Positions 17,590-26,507 of a DNA stretch of 64,000 nucleotides are shown here, piece by piece (within the stretch, counting starts at the first letter, position 1; each line of letters begins with the position of its first letter). The stretch is from contig NZ_JBHSWE010000001.1 of the NCBI RefSeq assembly GCF_042661465.1, positions 62,001-126,000 on the forward strand, read 5' to 3'. The notes below the pieces were generated by a model. That model was not told the origin of the DNA, ran no database searches, and saw only the letters and a list, made by a program, of their open reading frames with translations. A program made the translations under genes and the position numbers. Source of the stretch: Marinobacterium_A aestuariivivens. Lineage in GTDB: Bacteria > Pseudomonadota > Gammaproteobacteria > Pseudomonadales > Balneatricaceae.

Positions 17590-18375
17590 TCAGGTAAAGC
17601 GCACCGAGGCGTTGCCGATGCCACCGATACTGACGCTCATGAAGTCACCGGCCTTGACCGGCTCCAGCGGCACCAGGGATCCGGACAGGATCACCTCGCC
17701 GGCCTTCAGCGGAATGCCGAACTGACCGAGGGTGTTGGCCAGCCAGGCGACGCAGTTGACCGGGCTGCCCAGCGCTGCCGCGCCGGCGCCGGTGCTCAGC
17801 AGCTCGCCGTTCTTCTCCACCACCATGCCGCAGGTGCGCAGGTCGACCTTGCGCGGATCGACGGCACTGTCACCGAGGACAAAGAGGCCGCAGGAGGCGT
17901 TGTCGGCGACGGTGTCCTGGATCTTGATCTGCCAGTTCTCAATGCGTGAATCCACCACCTCGAAGCACGGCAGCACGCAATCGGTCGCCGCCAGTACGTC
18001 GGCCGCGGTCAGGCCCGGCCCCAGCAGGTCCTTTTTCAGGATGAAGGCGATCTCGCCTTCGGCCTTGGGCTGGATCAGCCGCTCGGAGATCGGCATCTCC
18101 TCGCCCTGGCTGAACGCCATCTTGTCGGTCAGGAAACCGAAATCCGGCTGGTCGACGCCGAGCATGGTCTGCACCGCCTTCGAGGTCAGGCCGATCTTCT
18201 TGCCGATGATCTTCTCGCCCGCCTCGACGCGGCGCTCCACCATCCGCAGCGAGATATGGTAGGCATCCTCGATGCTGATATCGCTGAAGCGTTCGGTCAG
18301 CGGACGCAGAGTCTCGCGACGGGTCAGCGCCTGGTAGAGTTCGTCGCCGAGCGCCTGGATTTGCTCTTGTTGCAT
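17590..18375 (-). CDS. dmpE: 2-oxopent-4-enoate hydratase
   Basis: DmpE hydrates 2-hydroxypenta-2,4-dienoate to 4-hydroxy-2-oxovalerate. The 261-residue protein starts MQQEQIQALGDELYQAL at 18375. Motifs include KIIGKKIGLTSKAVQ, IQPKAEGEIAFIL (metal ligands), CFEVVDSRIENWQIKIQDTVADNAS, and GAAALGSPVNCVAWLAN. It is intact and a paralogue of DmpH. Between it and dmpC lies a nested inverted repeat, so the two may be separately terminated or processed. Confidence 0.94.
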   Translation of the reverse strand: MQQEQIQALGDELYQALTRRETLRPLTERFSDISIEDAYHISLRMVERRVEAGEKIIGKKIGLTSKAVQTMLGVDQPDFGFLTDKMAFSQGEEMPISERLIQPKAEGEIAFILKKDLLGPGLTAADVLAATDCVLPCFEVVDSRIENWQIKIQDTVADNASCGLFVLGDSAVDPRKVDLRTCGMVVEKNGELLSTGAGAAALGSPVNCVAWLANTLGQFGIPLKAGEVILSGSLVPLEPVKAGDFMSVSIGGIGNASVRFT

Positions 18376-18409
18376 AGAAAGTGTCCCGCGTGAATTTGTT
18401 TGCATTCGT

Positions 18410-18494
18410 GTAGGGTGGAATGAGTGCCGAAGGCCCGAATTCCACCTTTTTGCCAGAAAGCATCGGTGGAATTCGCAAGCTCATTCCACCCTAC
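18410..18494. repeat. Nested inverted repeat (GTAGGGTGGAATGAG type)
   Basis: The outer arms, GTAGGGTGGAATGAG at 18410-18424 and its complement ending at 18494, enclose inner arms CGAATTCCACC (18436-18446) and GGTGGAATTCG (18465-18475). It would form a long cruciform or RNA hairpin between dmpC and dmpE. Related GTAGG-ended elements occur at 39579 and 60129. Confidence 0.75.
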
Positions 18495-18504
18495 GTAAGG
18501 CTCC

Positions 18505-19963
18505 TCAGAGCTTGATGCAGATGTTCTTCAGCTCGGTGTAGAACTCCAGTCCGTGAACCCCGCCCTCGCGGCCGATGCCGGACTGCTTGGCGCCGCCGAA
18601 AGCGGTGCGCAGATCGCGCAGGAACCAGCTGTTGACCCAGACGATGCCGGCTTCGATCTGCTCGGCGACGCGCACCGCGCGGGCGCTGTTCTCGGTCCAG
18701 ATCGCCGCGGCCAGACCGTAGTCGGTGTCGTTGGCCAGTGCGATCACTTCCTCTTCGGAATCGAACGGGCGGATGTGACAGCAGGGACCGAAGATCTCCT
18801 CGCGGATCACCCGGGCGTCATCGGCAAGTCCGGTCCAGATGGTCGGCTCGATCCAGGCGCCGCCGTTCAGCGCCTCGCCCATGTCGGGGATGCCGCCGCC
18901 GATCTCGACGGTCGCGCCCTCTTCCACCGCCAGCTTGTAGTAGCTGTGCACCTTCTCGCGGTGCTCGTGGCTGACCAGCGGACCGAAGTTGGCGTCCCTG
19001 TCTTCCGGGCGGCCCAGTTTCAGTTTCGCGACCTCTTCCTTCATCCTCGAGAGGAAGGCGTCATAGACCGGGCGCTCGACGTAGACGCGCTCGGTGCCCG
19101 TGCACACCGCCGCAGTTGACGAAGGCGGAGCGCATGGTGCCCTCGACCGCCTTCTCCAGGTCGCAGTCGGCGAAGACGATACCGGGGTTCTTGCCGCCGC
19201 ACTCCAGCGAGATATTGCGCAGGCCCACCGCCGCGGCCTTCATGATCGCCTCACCGGTGCGGGTCTCGCCGGTGAAGGTAATGGCGTCGACCAGCGGGTG
19301 CGTGGTCAGGAACTCGCCGGCCGAATCCGGTCCGAAGCCGTGCACGACGTTGAACACGCCCGCCGGCACGCCGCACTCGTTCATCACCTCGCCCAGCAGC
19401 GTGGTGGTGGCCGGGGTCTCTTCCGACGGCTTGACCACAACGGTGTTGCCGCAGGCCAGCGCCGGGCCGACCTTCCAGGTCATCAGCAGCAGCGGCAGGT
19501 TCCAGGGGCTGATCACCGCGATCACGCCCTTCGGCGTGCGGTGGCCGACGTTCAGGGCGCCCTTGCCGTCCGGGGTGTCGAGGCGGAAGCCCTCGGTCGG
19601 ATGGTTGGCCAGGGTCTCGGAGAAGGCCTTGAAGTTGGCCGCACCGCGCGGGATGTCGATATGGCTGGCGATGCTGTGGGGCTTGCCGGTATCGCGGGAC
19701 TCGGCCTCGAGGAACTCGTCGAAGCGCTCGTTGATGCGGTCGGCGACCCTGTTCAGCAGTTCGATGCGCTGCGCCTGGGTCAGCTTGGCCCAGGGCCCTT
19801 TCAGGGCGGCCTTGGCGGCGCGTACCGCGGCATCGACCTCGTCGCGGCCGGCCTCGTGGACCTGGCCGATCAGGCTGCCGTCGACCGGGCAACGGTTCTC
19901 GAAGGTCTTGCCGCTGGCCGAACCCACGTATGCGCCGTTGATAAAGTGTTTGAACTCTTGCAT
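18505..19963 (-). CDS. dmpC: 2-hydroxymuconic semialdehyde dehydrogenase (one frameshift)
   Basis: DmpC oxidises the ring-cleavage product of catechol to 2-hydroxymuconate with NAD+. The N-terminal half starts MQEFKHFINGAYVGS (19963) and contains SPWNLPLLLMTWKVGPALACGN and the catalytic Glu in NISLECGGKNPGIVF. The frame breaks at about 19.108 kb, exactly at the active-site Cys region; two bases appear lost, since FVNCG plus a repaired codon joins VCTGTERVYVERPVYD. Restored length is 486 residues, matching the family. Being the first gene of the lower operon, it is preceded by its own candidate promoter. Confidence 0.92.
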
Positions 19964-20049
19964 GTCTTTACTCCTGCCCACTGCCTCGAGAATCCTCGAA
20001 AACGTCTGTTCGCGTCCCGGAAATGGTTATTCGAATGTGACTTGGAGCC

Positions 20050-20125
20050 AGTATAGATGTCTCAAATCAGGAATGAAGCCAGCAAAACGAGTACTTATAT
20101 TCCCATTTTCGGGATCATAATCCCG
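20050..20125 (-). promoter_or_regulatory. Candidate promoter and operator upstream of dmpC
   Basis: The 322-bp gap between dmpC and the ferredoxin gene holds no gene. On the minus strand a TATACT box (20055-20050) lies about 90 bp before the dmpC start; a -35 box is weak. Upstream is the palindrome CGGGAT-CATA-ATCCCG (20110-20125), a possible operator. This suggests a separate promoter for the lower pathway. Confidence 0.35.
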
Positions 20126-20285
20126 CGCGAAGCCCCGTCGGAATCGTTTCGGGCCCTGATGTTCAGGTTGCCTCGTCCCGGACGCCGGGACTCACCTGTC
20201 GGTAAGTCGATGATTCGACTGGCTTGCCCCGTGAGAGCAATGTCTTTGCCTACTGCGCCCCAAGCGGCAACTCATTCTCGACGTC

Positions 20286-20615
20286 TCACTCCGGCGGGTC
20301 CTGCTCTGGGGGGACGGGCGGTGTTTCGACCCGGATCAACAGGTCTTCACGGGGGAAGATCCGGCAGGCCAGGACCCGGCCGAAACTTTCGTCCCGCGCG
20401 CAGATATAGGCCCGGCTCATGCGCTTGCTGTCGTAATGCCCCGCGAGCACGCGAACCCGGCAGCGCCCGCAACCACCGCCCCGGCAACCGACCGGGATCA
20501 GCGCCGCACCGGCCTGCTCCATCGCCGCAAGCAGGCTGAGACCGGCCCGGACCTCGAACATCCCGCCGCCGTTCTCGAGCCTGATCCGGTATTTCGCTTT
20601 ATCGACCCTCTCCAT
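20286..20615 (-). CDS. 2Fe-2S ferredoxin (XylT/DmpQ-like)
   Basis: This 109-residue plant-type ferredoxin has the cluster motif GCRGGGCGRC (Cys-x4-Cys-x2-Cys) and a fourth Cys in VLACRIFP. XylT/DmpQ-type ferredoxins keep catechol 2,3-dioxygenase active by re-reducing its oxidised iron, and usually sit next to that gene. Here it lies two genes downstream of the dioxygenase, 8 bp from the flavin reductase. An alternative role, feeding the Rieske oxygenase IacC, is less likely because IacF already has its own 2Fe-2S domain. Confidence 0.85.
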   Translation of the reverse strand: MERVDKAKYRIRLENGGGMFEVRAGLSLLAAMEQAGAALIPVGCRGGGCGRCRVRVLAGHYDSKRMSRAYICARDESFGRVLACRIFPREDLLIRVETPPVPPEQDPPE

Positions 20616-20622
20616 GCCCGAA

Positions 20623-21540
20623 TTACCCCAAGGCCCGGTACAGGCTCTTGAGGTTCTCCTTGAGCGCCTGCTGCTGCGCCTCGGACAGGCACGCCAGGGT
20701 CTGCCGTTCGTGCTCAATCGCCATATCCAGCAGCTGATCGGTAACGCCCATGCCTTTCCCGGTCAATTCGAGGCGTTCACCATCGATGCGGATGAGGCCT
20801 TTGTCCTGCAACCATTCGCCGGTTTCCAGCAGTGCTTCGACAGGCTGGGAAACCTGCCCGGCGATCTCCCGAGCCTCCTGCGTGCCGCCGTCGGCCAGCA
20901 ACGTCAGCACCCGCCACTCTTCGGCGGTGATGCCGAAGTGGCCGAGGCGCGGATAAAAGTCCTCGCGGTAGGCTGTCAGGCTCTGCCGCAACAGGTAAAG
21001 CAGGTAATCGCCGAGGAAACCACGCGCCAGCAGCGACTCGGTCGGCGACTTGGCCGCCGGGTGGACCTCGGGCACCGCATAGTGCCCGTTGTGGAACACC
21101 AGCGAGCTGGCATTGTCTTCGTAGCTGTAATTCAGCACCTCGCCAACGACGATGAAGTGGTCGCCGCCTTCATATACATTCCAGGTGCGGCATTCGAATA
21201 CCGCGGCGGCGCCCGGCAGCAGCGGACTGTTACCAAGACCTTCGCGCACCTCGATACCGGCGAATTTGTCCTCGCCGCGCCGGGCAAAGCGGTTGGATAG
21301 CTCGACCTGGTCGTTGCGCAGCACGTTGACCGCGAAGTGGCGGCCCTCTGTAAAGGCTTCGAGGCTGTAGGCTCCCTTGTCGATACTCCAGAGCACCAGC
21401 GCCGGATCGATCGAAACCGAGTTGAAGCTGCTGGCGGTCACGCCGATGCGCTCACCGTTTTGGTCCCGGGTGGTGATGACGGTAACGCCGGTGGGAAACT
21501 TGCCCAGCGCACGACGGAAATCCTTGGGATCGAAGTTCAT
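20623..21540 (-). CDS. iacG: Flavin reductase with C-terminal MarR-like domain, IacG-like
   Basis: Residues 1 to about 165 are a flavin reductase domain (FRRALGKFPTGVTVITT, GVTASSFNSVSIDPALVLWSI, FAVNVLRNDQ, DHFIVVGEVL). The remaining 140 residues form a winged-helix MarR-like domain (FGITAEEWRVLTLLADGG, ...LLETGEWLQDKGLIRIDGERLELTGKG). This matches the layout of the C1 reductase of Acinetobacter p-hydroxyphenylacetate hydroxylase, where the extra domain senses the aromatic acid. It starts at 21540 and has 305 residues. It would supply reduced flavin to the monooxygenase IacA. It lies between the dioxygenase and the ferredoxin gene rather than with the other iac genes. Confidence 0.85.
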   Translation of the reverse strand: MNFDPKDFRRALGKFPTGVTVITTRDQNGERIGVTASSFNSVSIDPALVLWSIDKGAYSLEAFTEGRHFAVNVLRNDQVELSNRFARRGEDKFAGIEVREGLGNSPLLPGAAAVFECRTWNVYEGGDHFIVVGEVLNYSYEDNASSLVFHNGHYAVPEVHPAAKSPTESLLARGFLGDYLLYLLRQSLTAYREDFYPRLGHFGITAEEWRVLTLLADGGTQEAREIAGQVSQPVEALLETGEWLQDKGLIRIDGERLELTGKGMGVTDQLLDMAIEHERQTLACLSEAQQQALKENLKSLYRALG

Positions 21541-21651
21541 AAGGCCCCCGAAAATGTTGGTTAGGTTTGCCCCCCGTGCCTTGAAGCAGGCAACAGAGGG
21601 CCCTCGCCCCTGATCGGGCGATAGTGATGTCGTCACCGGCTCGCGCCGGGA

Positions 21652-22575
21652 TCAGGTCAGTACGGTGAGGAAGCGTTCGTTGAGCTGACGGTCGTGGTAG
21701 AAGATCGCCTTGCCCAGCTTGTCCGCGTCCCAGGTGACCGGCGGGTGATCCGGGTAGAAGGCGTCGCCGCCGCAGAACACCTCGTTGCGGTTGCCGGACG
21801 GGTCGAAGAAGTAGATCGTCTGGCCGTGGGTGATGCCGTGGCGGGTCGGGCCGATATCGATCGAGGTGTCGGTCATCGAGATCAGGTCGCCGGCCCGCAG
21901 CACGTCCTCCCAGGTCTCGAGGAAGAACGATGCGTGATGGAACCTATTCTTCTCCGGATGCTTGATAAAGGCGACGTCGTGGGCCTTCATCGACACGGTG
22001 AGGAACTGGGCGACACGGTTGCCTTCGGGGTCGACCACCTGTTCGCACAGATCGAAACCGAGCACCTCGTTGAACAGCTCGTAGGTGCCGTCGATGTCGT
22101 CACCGTAAAGCAGGCAGTGGTCGAAGCGCTGCGCCTTCATGCCCTTGAGATCACGCGGCCAGGCTTCCGGGTTGTGATTGCCGATGCCGTAGCGGCCGGT
22201 CTGCTCCTTCTCGGCGAACAGCTCGAACGAATGACCGGTCGGAACGATGAAGCGGATGCGGCGGCCGCAGCCGTTGAGCTCGCCGGCCGGGATCTGCTCG
22301 ACCGCGCAGCCGTACTCGACCAGCTCACCGTGCAGCCGCTCCAGCACTTCATCGTTGAGCACCTTGAACGCCATAAAGTCCATGCCCGGCGCATCGGCCT
22401 CGCGCAGCACCACCGAGAACTTGTCGACCTCGGTCCAGCCCTTCAGATAGACACGGCCCTGGCTGTCGGTTTCGACTTCGATCAGCCCCATCAGGTCGCG
22501 GTAGTGAGCCACCGCTTCGTCGATATCCAGTACCCGGAGCTGTACGTGACCTGGACGCATTACACCTTTTTTCAT
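21652..22575 (-). CDS. dmpB: Catechol 2,3-dioxygenase (extradiol)
   Basis: The enzyme opens catechol to 2-hydroxymuconic semialdehyde. It has 307 residues, the same as XylE/DmpB, and starts MKKGVMRPGHVQLRVLD at 22575 after GGAAGAG. The iron ligands are in place: His in RFDHCLLYG, His in RHGITHGQTIYFFDPSGNRNEVF, and the distal Glu of that last block; HHASFF provides another active-site His. Lying directly behind the TRAP genes and within the iac run, it links IAA-derived catechol to meta-cleavage instead of the ortho pathway. Confidence 0.96.
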   Translation of the reverse strand: MKKGVMRPGHVQLRVLDIDEAVAHYRDLMGLIEVETDSQGRVYLKGWTEVDKFSVVLREADAPGMDFMAFKVLNDEVLERLHGELVEYGCAVEQIPAGELNGCGRRIRFIVPTGHSFELFAEKEQTGRYGIGNHNPEAWPRDLKGMKAQRFDHCLLYGDDIDGTYELFNEVLGFDLCEQVVDPEGNRVAQFLTVSMKAHDVAFIKHPEKNRFHHASFFLETWEDVLRAGDLISMTDTSIDIGPTRHGITHGQTIYFFDPSGNRNEVFCGGDAFYPDHPPVTWDADKLGKAIFYHDRQLNERFLTVLT

Positions 22576-22606
22576 GATTTCGCTCTTCCTTTGTTGTGTG
22601 GCAGAG

Positions 22607-23923
22607 TCAGCCCAGCGTTCCGGGCAACAGCAGCGATATGGACGGAACAGTGGCAATCAGCGCCAACCGGCACAGGTCAGCCACCCAGAACGGCGTCACT
22701 CCGCGGAAAATGGTCGACAGCTTGACGTCGGACACCACACCGCGCAGCACAAAGACGTTCATGCCGACCGGGGGCGTGATCAGGCTGATCTCGGTGACCA
22801 CTACCACCAGGATGCCAAACCAGATCAGGTCCATGCCCATGGCCTGGACCATCGGGTAAAACACCGGCACCGTCAGCAGGATCATCGACATGCTCTCGAG
22901 CACGCAGCCGAGCAGCAGATAGATCGCCACCAGCACCAGGATCACGGTCAGCAGTCCGAAGCCCTGCGCCATGACCCAGTCCCGCAGCAACATCGGCAAC
23001 CCGGTGAGGTTGATGAAGTTGGAGAAGATCACCGCGCCGATCACCAGGAAAAACAGCATCGCCGTGGTGCGAGCGGCGTTGGTCAGGGCACGGCGGATGC
23101 CGGCAGCGCCAATCCGGCCGCTTAGCAGCGCGAGCAGAAAGGCACCCGAGGCGCCGATTCCCGCCGCCTCGGTGGGTGTGAAGATGCCGGCATAGATGCC
23201 CCCCATCACGACGATGAAGATAACCCCGATACACCCGACACCTTTCAGCGCCTCGCGCCGTTCACCCCAACCGGACCGCTCACCCGCGGGCCCGATCTCC
23301 GGCTTGAGGTGTACCACGACCGAGACGGCCGCCATGTAGAGCAGCACGCCCACGAGACCAGGCAACAGTCCCGCGACGAACAGCTTGCCAATATCCGTTT
23401 CGGTCATCAGGCCATAGATAACCAGGATGACGCTCGGCGGAATCAGAATCCCCAGGGTGCCGCCTGCAGCGATGGCCCCGGTGGCCAGGCTGTCGGCATA
23501 GCGGTATTCGCGCATCGATGGCATCGCGACCTTCGACATCGTCGCCGCGGTCGCCATGGAACTGCCGCAGACGGCGGAAAAAGCGCCGCAGGAGACGACT
23601 GTCGCCAGCGCCAGTCCGCCCTTGAAGTGACCGAGAAAGGCGTTGGCGGCACGGTAGAGTTCGCGAGACATGCCCGACTCGGTAATCAGGTTTCCCATCA
23701 GCAGGAACAGCGGCACCACCGACAGCCCGTACGCGAGTCCCGTATCGAAGGCAGTGGAACCGATCATGGTCAACGCGGCGTTCCAGCCGCGCGGGTTGCC
23801 GTATTCGAACATCTGGGTGAGCGCGAAGCCGATGACACCGACCGCCCCCATCGCGACTCCGAGCGGAACCCGTGCCAGGATCAGCACCATCAGCGCTGCA
23901 AAGCCGATCAGACTGGCTTCCAT
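22607..23923 (-). CDS. dctM: TRAP transporter large permease (DctM-type)
   Basis: This 438-residue protein has about 12 membrane segments and typical DctM blocks: GVAMGAVGVIGF, SVVPLFLLMGNLI, CGAFSAVCGSSMATAATMSKVAMP, GAIAAGGTLGILIPPSVILVIYG, GIFTPTEAAGIGA and the C-terminal LITPPVGMNVFVLRGV. It forms the Na+-coupled translocation channel with the small permease. Its ATG overlaps the preceding stop by one base (TGATG). The substrate is set by the binding protein; the location inside the IAA catabolic operon suggests an arylacetate. Confidence 0.93.
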   Translation of the reverse strand: MEASLIGFAALMVLILARVPLGVAMGAVGVIGFALTQMFEYGNPRGWNAALTMIGSTAFDTGLAYGLSVVPLFLLMGNLITESGMSRELYRAANAFLGHFKGGLALATVVSCGAFSAVCGSSMATAATMSKVAMPSMREYRYADSLATGAIAAGGTLGILIPPSVILVIYGLMTETDIGKLFVAGLLPGLVGVLLYMAAVSVVVHLKPEIGPAGERSGWGERREALKGVGCIGVIFIVVMGGIYAGIFTPTEAAGIGASGAFLLALLSGRIGAAGIRRALTNAARTTAMLFFLVIGAVIFSNFINLTGLPMLLRDWVMAQGFGLLTVILVLVAIYLLLGCVLESMSMILLTVPVFYPMVQAMGMDLIWFGILVVVVTEISLITPPVGMNVFVLRGVVSDVKLSTIFRGVTPFWVADLCRLALIATVPSISLLLPGTLG

Positions 23924-24429
23924 CAGTGGCCTCCCCGGACGACCAGACGGTCACCCTTGATAAACAGCATCAGCAGCAGCGCCAGCGTCGACAGTGTCGT
24001 GGTCGCGGCCATCAGAAAACAGAGCCAGGCATAGGGGATCTGCAGCACGGCAGTGGTGTCCCCGTAACGCAGCACCTTGAACGCCTTGTCCCAGAGCACC
24101 CAGGCGAAAACGCCGAATGCCAGCACATTCGCCAACCCGATCAACCAGCGCTGCAGCCGGGCCGGCATGAGCGAGTCCAGCAAGTCCACGGCGATATGGC
24201 CGTTTTCCGCGGTGATCAGCGGCAGTCCCAGAAAAATGACCGCCGCCAGCATCAGCTCGGTGAGTTCGAAGGCTCCTTTCAGCGGCGCGTCGAACAGATA
24301 ACGCCCCACCACGTCGACCAGCGTCGTCGCCATCATCAGGAACATCACCACCATCGCGACGACCCGCAGCGGCCGATTGACCAGCCGGTCAAACCAGCGG
24401 ATCAGGGTTTCGGAGTTTACGGTATCCAT
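23923..24429 (-). CDS. dctQ: TRAP transporter small permease (DctQ-type)
   Basis: This 168-residue protein has four membrane helices (VVAMVVMFLMMATTLVDVVG, FELTELMLAAVIFLGLPLI, WLIGLANVLAFGVFAWVLW, YAWLCFLMAATTTLSTLALL). GRYLFDAPLKGAFELTELML is the usual conserved block. It lies 8 bp after the binding-protein gene and overlaps the large-permease start. Confidence 0.9.
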   Translation of the reverse strand: MDTVNSETLIRWFDRLVNRPLRVVAMVVMFLMMATTLVDVVGRYLFDAPLKGAFELTELMLAAVIFLGLPLITAENGHIAVDLLDSLMPARLQRWLIGLANVLAFGVFAWVLWDKAFKVLRYGDTTAVLQIPYAWLCFLMAATTTLSTLALLLMLFIKGDRLVVRGGH

Positions 24430-24437
24430 GCATCACC

Positions 24438-25460
24438 TCAGGGCGCCGCCGGCGCATCGCTCTCGGCACGAAACGCCTGCAACGCAGCGGCGCCGTCGAT
24501 GCCAAGTTCTGCAGCCTCCGCCTGCCAGGCCTCGACCATTGGATCGACGCTGGCCCGGACTTCGTCGATGAGAGCTTCCGGCGCCTCGGTAATCTCGTTG
24601 CCGTTGGTTTTCAACGCCTCCAGCGCGGCCGCATCGACACGATCCCAGACCCGGCCGGCCAGGCGTGCCAGCGCTTCGCCCGACACCGACATGACGGCGT
24701 CCTGATCCTGCTGCGACAGGCCGGCGAAGCGGTCCCGGTTCATCGCCACGAAGAAGCTGAAGTTGTACAGACCGCCCGGCACCAGGGTGGTATGCGTGGC
24801 CTTGTCCTGGATGTTGAACGCCGTCACCGACTCCAGCGGGAACAGGGTGCCGTCGGCGACGCCGCTGGACATCAGTTCGTAGATGCTGGACGAGGGCTTC
24901 TGCAACGTCACGGCGCCAAGATCCGAGGCCAGATCGTTCATGATGCCGCCGCCGACACGCAGCTTGAGTCCCTTCAGGTCAGCCGCAGCGGAAACGGTTT
25001 TCCGGCTGTTGTGGATATGACCCGGACCGTGGGTAAAGAGCCCCAGCAGTTGCACGTCCCGGTGCTCGCCGGCCTTGCCCAGGGACTGGTTGTAGACCTT
25101 CCAGTAGGCGACCGAGGTCGCCTCGGCGCTGTCGCCGCCGAACGGAAACTCGACCATCTTGTAGAGCTTGAAACGGCCCGGAGTATAACCGTGGGCGCCG
25201 TAGGTGATATCCGCCTGACCGTCGCGGGCAATGTCGTAGTGCATTTTCGGATGCCCCAGCGCGGAGGGCAGCATGACGATCTCGACGCGGCCTTCGGTCG
25301 CCTGCTCGACCTGTTCGGTCCAGGGCACGATGACGTCCTTCACCAGCGGGTGACCGGACGGCAGCCAGGAGGACAACGTCAGTTTGGTGGTGTCGGCCTG
25401 GGACAGGGCCGCGGTCAGTGAGAGTGCCAGTGCAGCGCAGAACTTGAGTGGGTTTTTCAT
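24438..25460 (-). CDS. dctP: TRAP transporter substrate-binding protein (DctP-type)
   Basis: This 340-residue periplasmic protein has a signal peptide (MKNPLKFCAALALSLTAALSQA, start 25460). Family blocks include LTLSSWLPSGHPL, VEIVMLPSALGHPKMHYD, GQADITYGAHGYTPGRF, and the ligand-contact region DLKGLKLRVGGGIMNDLASDLGAV followed by YELMSSGVADGTLFPLES. The Arg in LKLRVGG is the residue that normally binds the substrate carboxylate. The gene sits between iacF and the permeases within one operon, so a carboxylated aromatic such as IAA is the best guess. Confidence 0.9.
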   Translation of the reverse strand: MKNPLKFCAALALSLTAALSQADTTKLTLSSWLPSGHPLVKDVIVPWTEQVEQATEGRVEIVMLPSALGHPKMHYDIARDGQADITYGAHGYTPGRFKLYKMVEFPFGGDSAEATSVAYWKVYNQSLGKAGEHRDVQLLGLFTHGPGHIHNSRKTVSAAADLKGLKLRVGGGIMNDLASDLGAVTLQKPSSSIYELMSSGVADGTLFPLESVTAFNIQDKATHTTLVPGGLYNFSFFVAMNRDRFAGLSQQDQDAVMSVSGEALARLAGRVWDRVDAAALEALKTNGNEITEAPEALIDEVRASVDPMVEAWQAEAAELGIDGAAALQAFRAESDAPAAP

Positions 25461-25532
25461 TGTTATCACCGTTATTGTTATTGCCAGTCGGTTGGGAAAC
25501 CGGGCGCCTTTCACGCCATTTCGAAATCCCCT

Positions 25533-26498
25533 TCAGATATCCAGTACCAGGCGCGGCGTCTGGGCCCGCGAACAGCAGGGGGCGATCTGATCGTTGTCCT
25601 CGCGCTCCTCCTCCGAGAGGAAGTGGTCGCGGTGATCGGGGATACCCTCGAGCACGTCGCAGATACAGGAGCCGCAGACGCCCTGCTCGCAGTACATCTC
25701 GACCTTGACGCCCGCCGCCTTGAGTGCCTGGGCGATGGTCTGGTCGGCGCCGACCTGGACCCTGACGCCGCTCTGCGCCGCGACCACCTCGAATGCCTCG
25801 CCGCCGGTCTCGACCTCGGCACTGAAATATTCGAAATGGATGGACCCCTTCGGCATTCCCGCAGCTTTCGCCTGTTCGATGACCCAGTCCATGAAGCCGG
25901 TCGGTCCACAGACGTACAGGTGGGTGCCGGCCTCTGCGGACTGGCACAGCCCTTTGGGATCGACGAGATTGGCATCGCCCGCATCGTCGAAATGCAGCAG
26001 GAGCCGGGGCCCGAACTCGCGCTTGAGCTCCTCCAGGAATGCCGCCCGCGATTCGCTGCGGCAGCAATAGTGCAGCTCGAACGACAGGTCGGCCGCCTTC
26101 AGCGCATAAGCCATGGCGATCATCGGTGTGATACCGATACCGCCGCCGATCAGCAGGCTGTGCCGGGCCTTCGGATCGAGCGGAAAGTGGTTGCGCGGCG
26201 CACTGATCCGCACCTCGCTGCCCTCCCGGAGGCTCTCGTGGATCTGACGAGAGCCGCCGCGGGAGTTGGGGTCGTTCAGGATACCCAGGCGGTAGACCGA
26301 GTCGCCCGGCGCATTGCTGAGCGAGTATTGACGGATCAGCCCGGACGCCAGGATCACGTCGATATGAGCCCCGGCCTCGAACGCCGGCAGCGGACTGCCG
26401 TCCGCCGCCGCCAGCTCGAACGCCGCGATGTCGCCGGTCTGGTCCTCGCGTCGCAGCACGCGGGCATTGATGGTGTTCTCTGTGATGGTGCTATTCAT
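25533..26498 (-). CDS. iacF: IacF-like ferredoxin reductase (phthalate dioxygenase reductase type)
   Basis: This 321-residue protein is a single-chain reductase in the order flavin domain (RQYSLSNAP), NAD(P)-binding domain (LLIGGGIGITPMIAMAYAL, LYVCGPTGFMDWV) and C-terminal 2Fe-2S domain (CEQGVCGSC...C, about residues 270-305). It would pass electrons from NADH to the Rieske oxygenase IacC/IacD. It starts at 26498, 9 bp after the iacE stop, and is intact. The family and its place in the iac gene order support the name. Confidence 0.88.
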   Translation of the reverse strand: MNSTITENTINARVLRREDQTGDIAAFELAAADGSPLPAFEAGAHIDVILASGLIRQYSLSNAPGDSVYRLGILNDPNSRGGSRQIHESLREGSEVRISAPRNHFPLDPKARHSLLIGGGIGITPMIAMAYALKAADLSFELHYCCRSESRAAFLEELKREFGPRLLLHFDDAGDANLVDPKGLCQSAEAGTHLYVCGPTGFMDWVIEQAKAAGMPKGSIHFEYFSAEVETGGEAFEVVAAQSGVRVQVGADQTIAQALKAAGVKVEMYCEQGVCGSCICDVLEGIPDHRDHFLSEEEREDNDQIAPCCSRAQTPRLVLDI

Positions 26499-26507
26499 GG
26501 TTGTACC

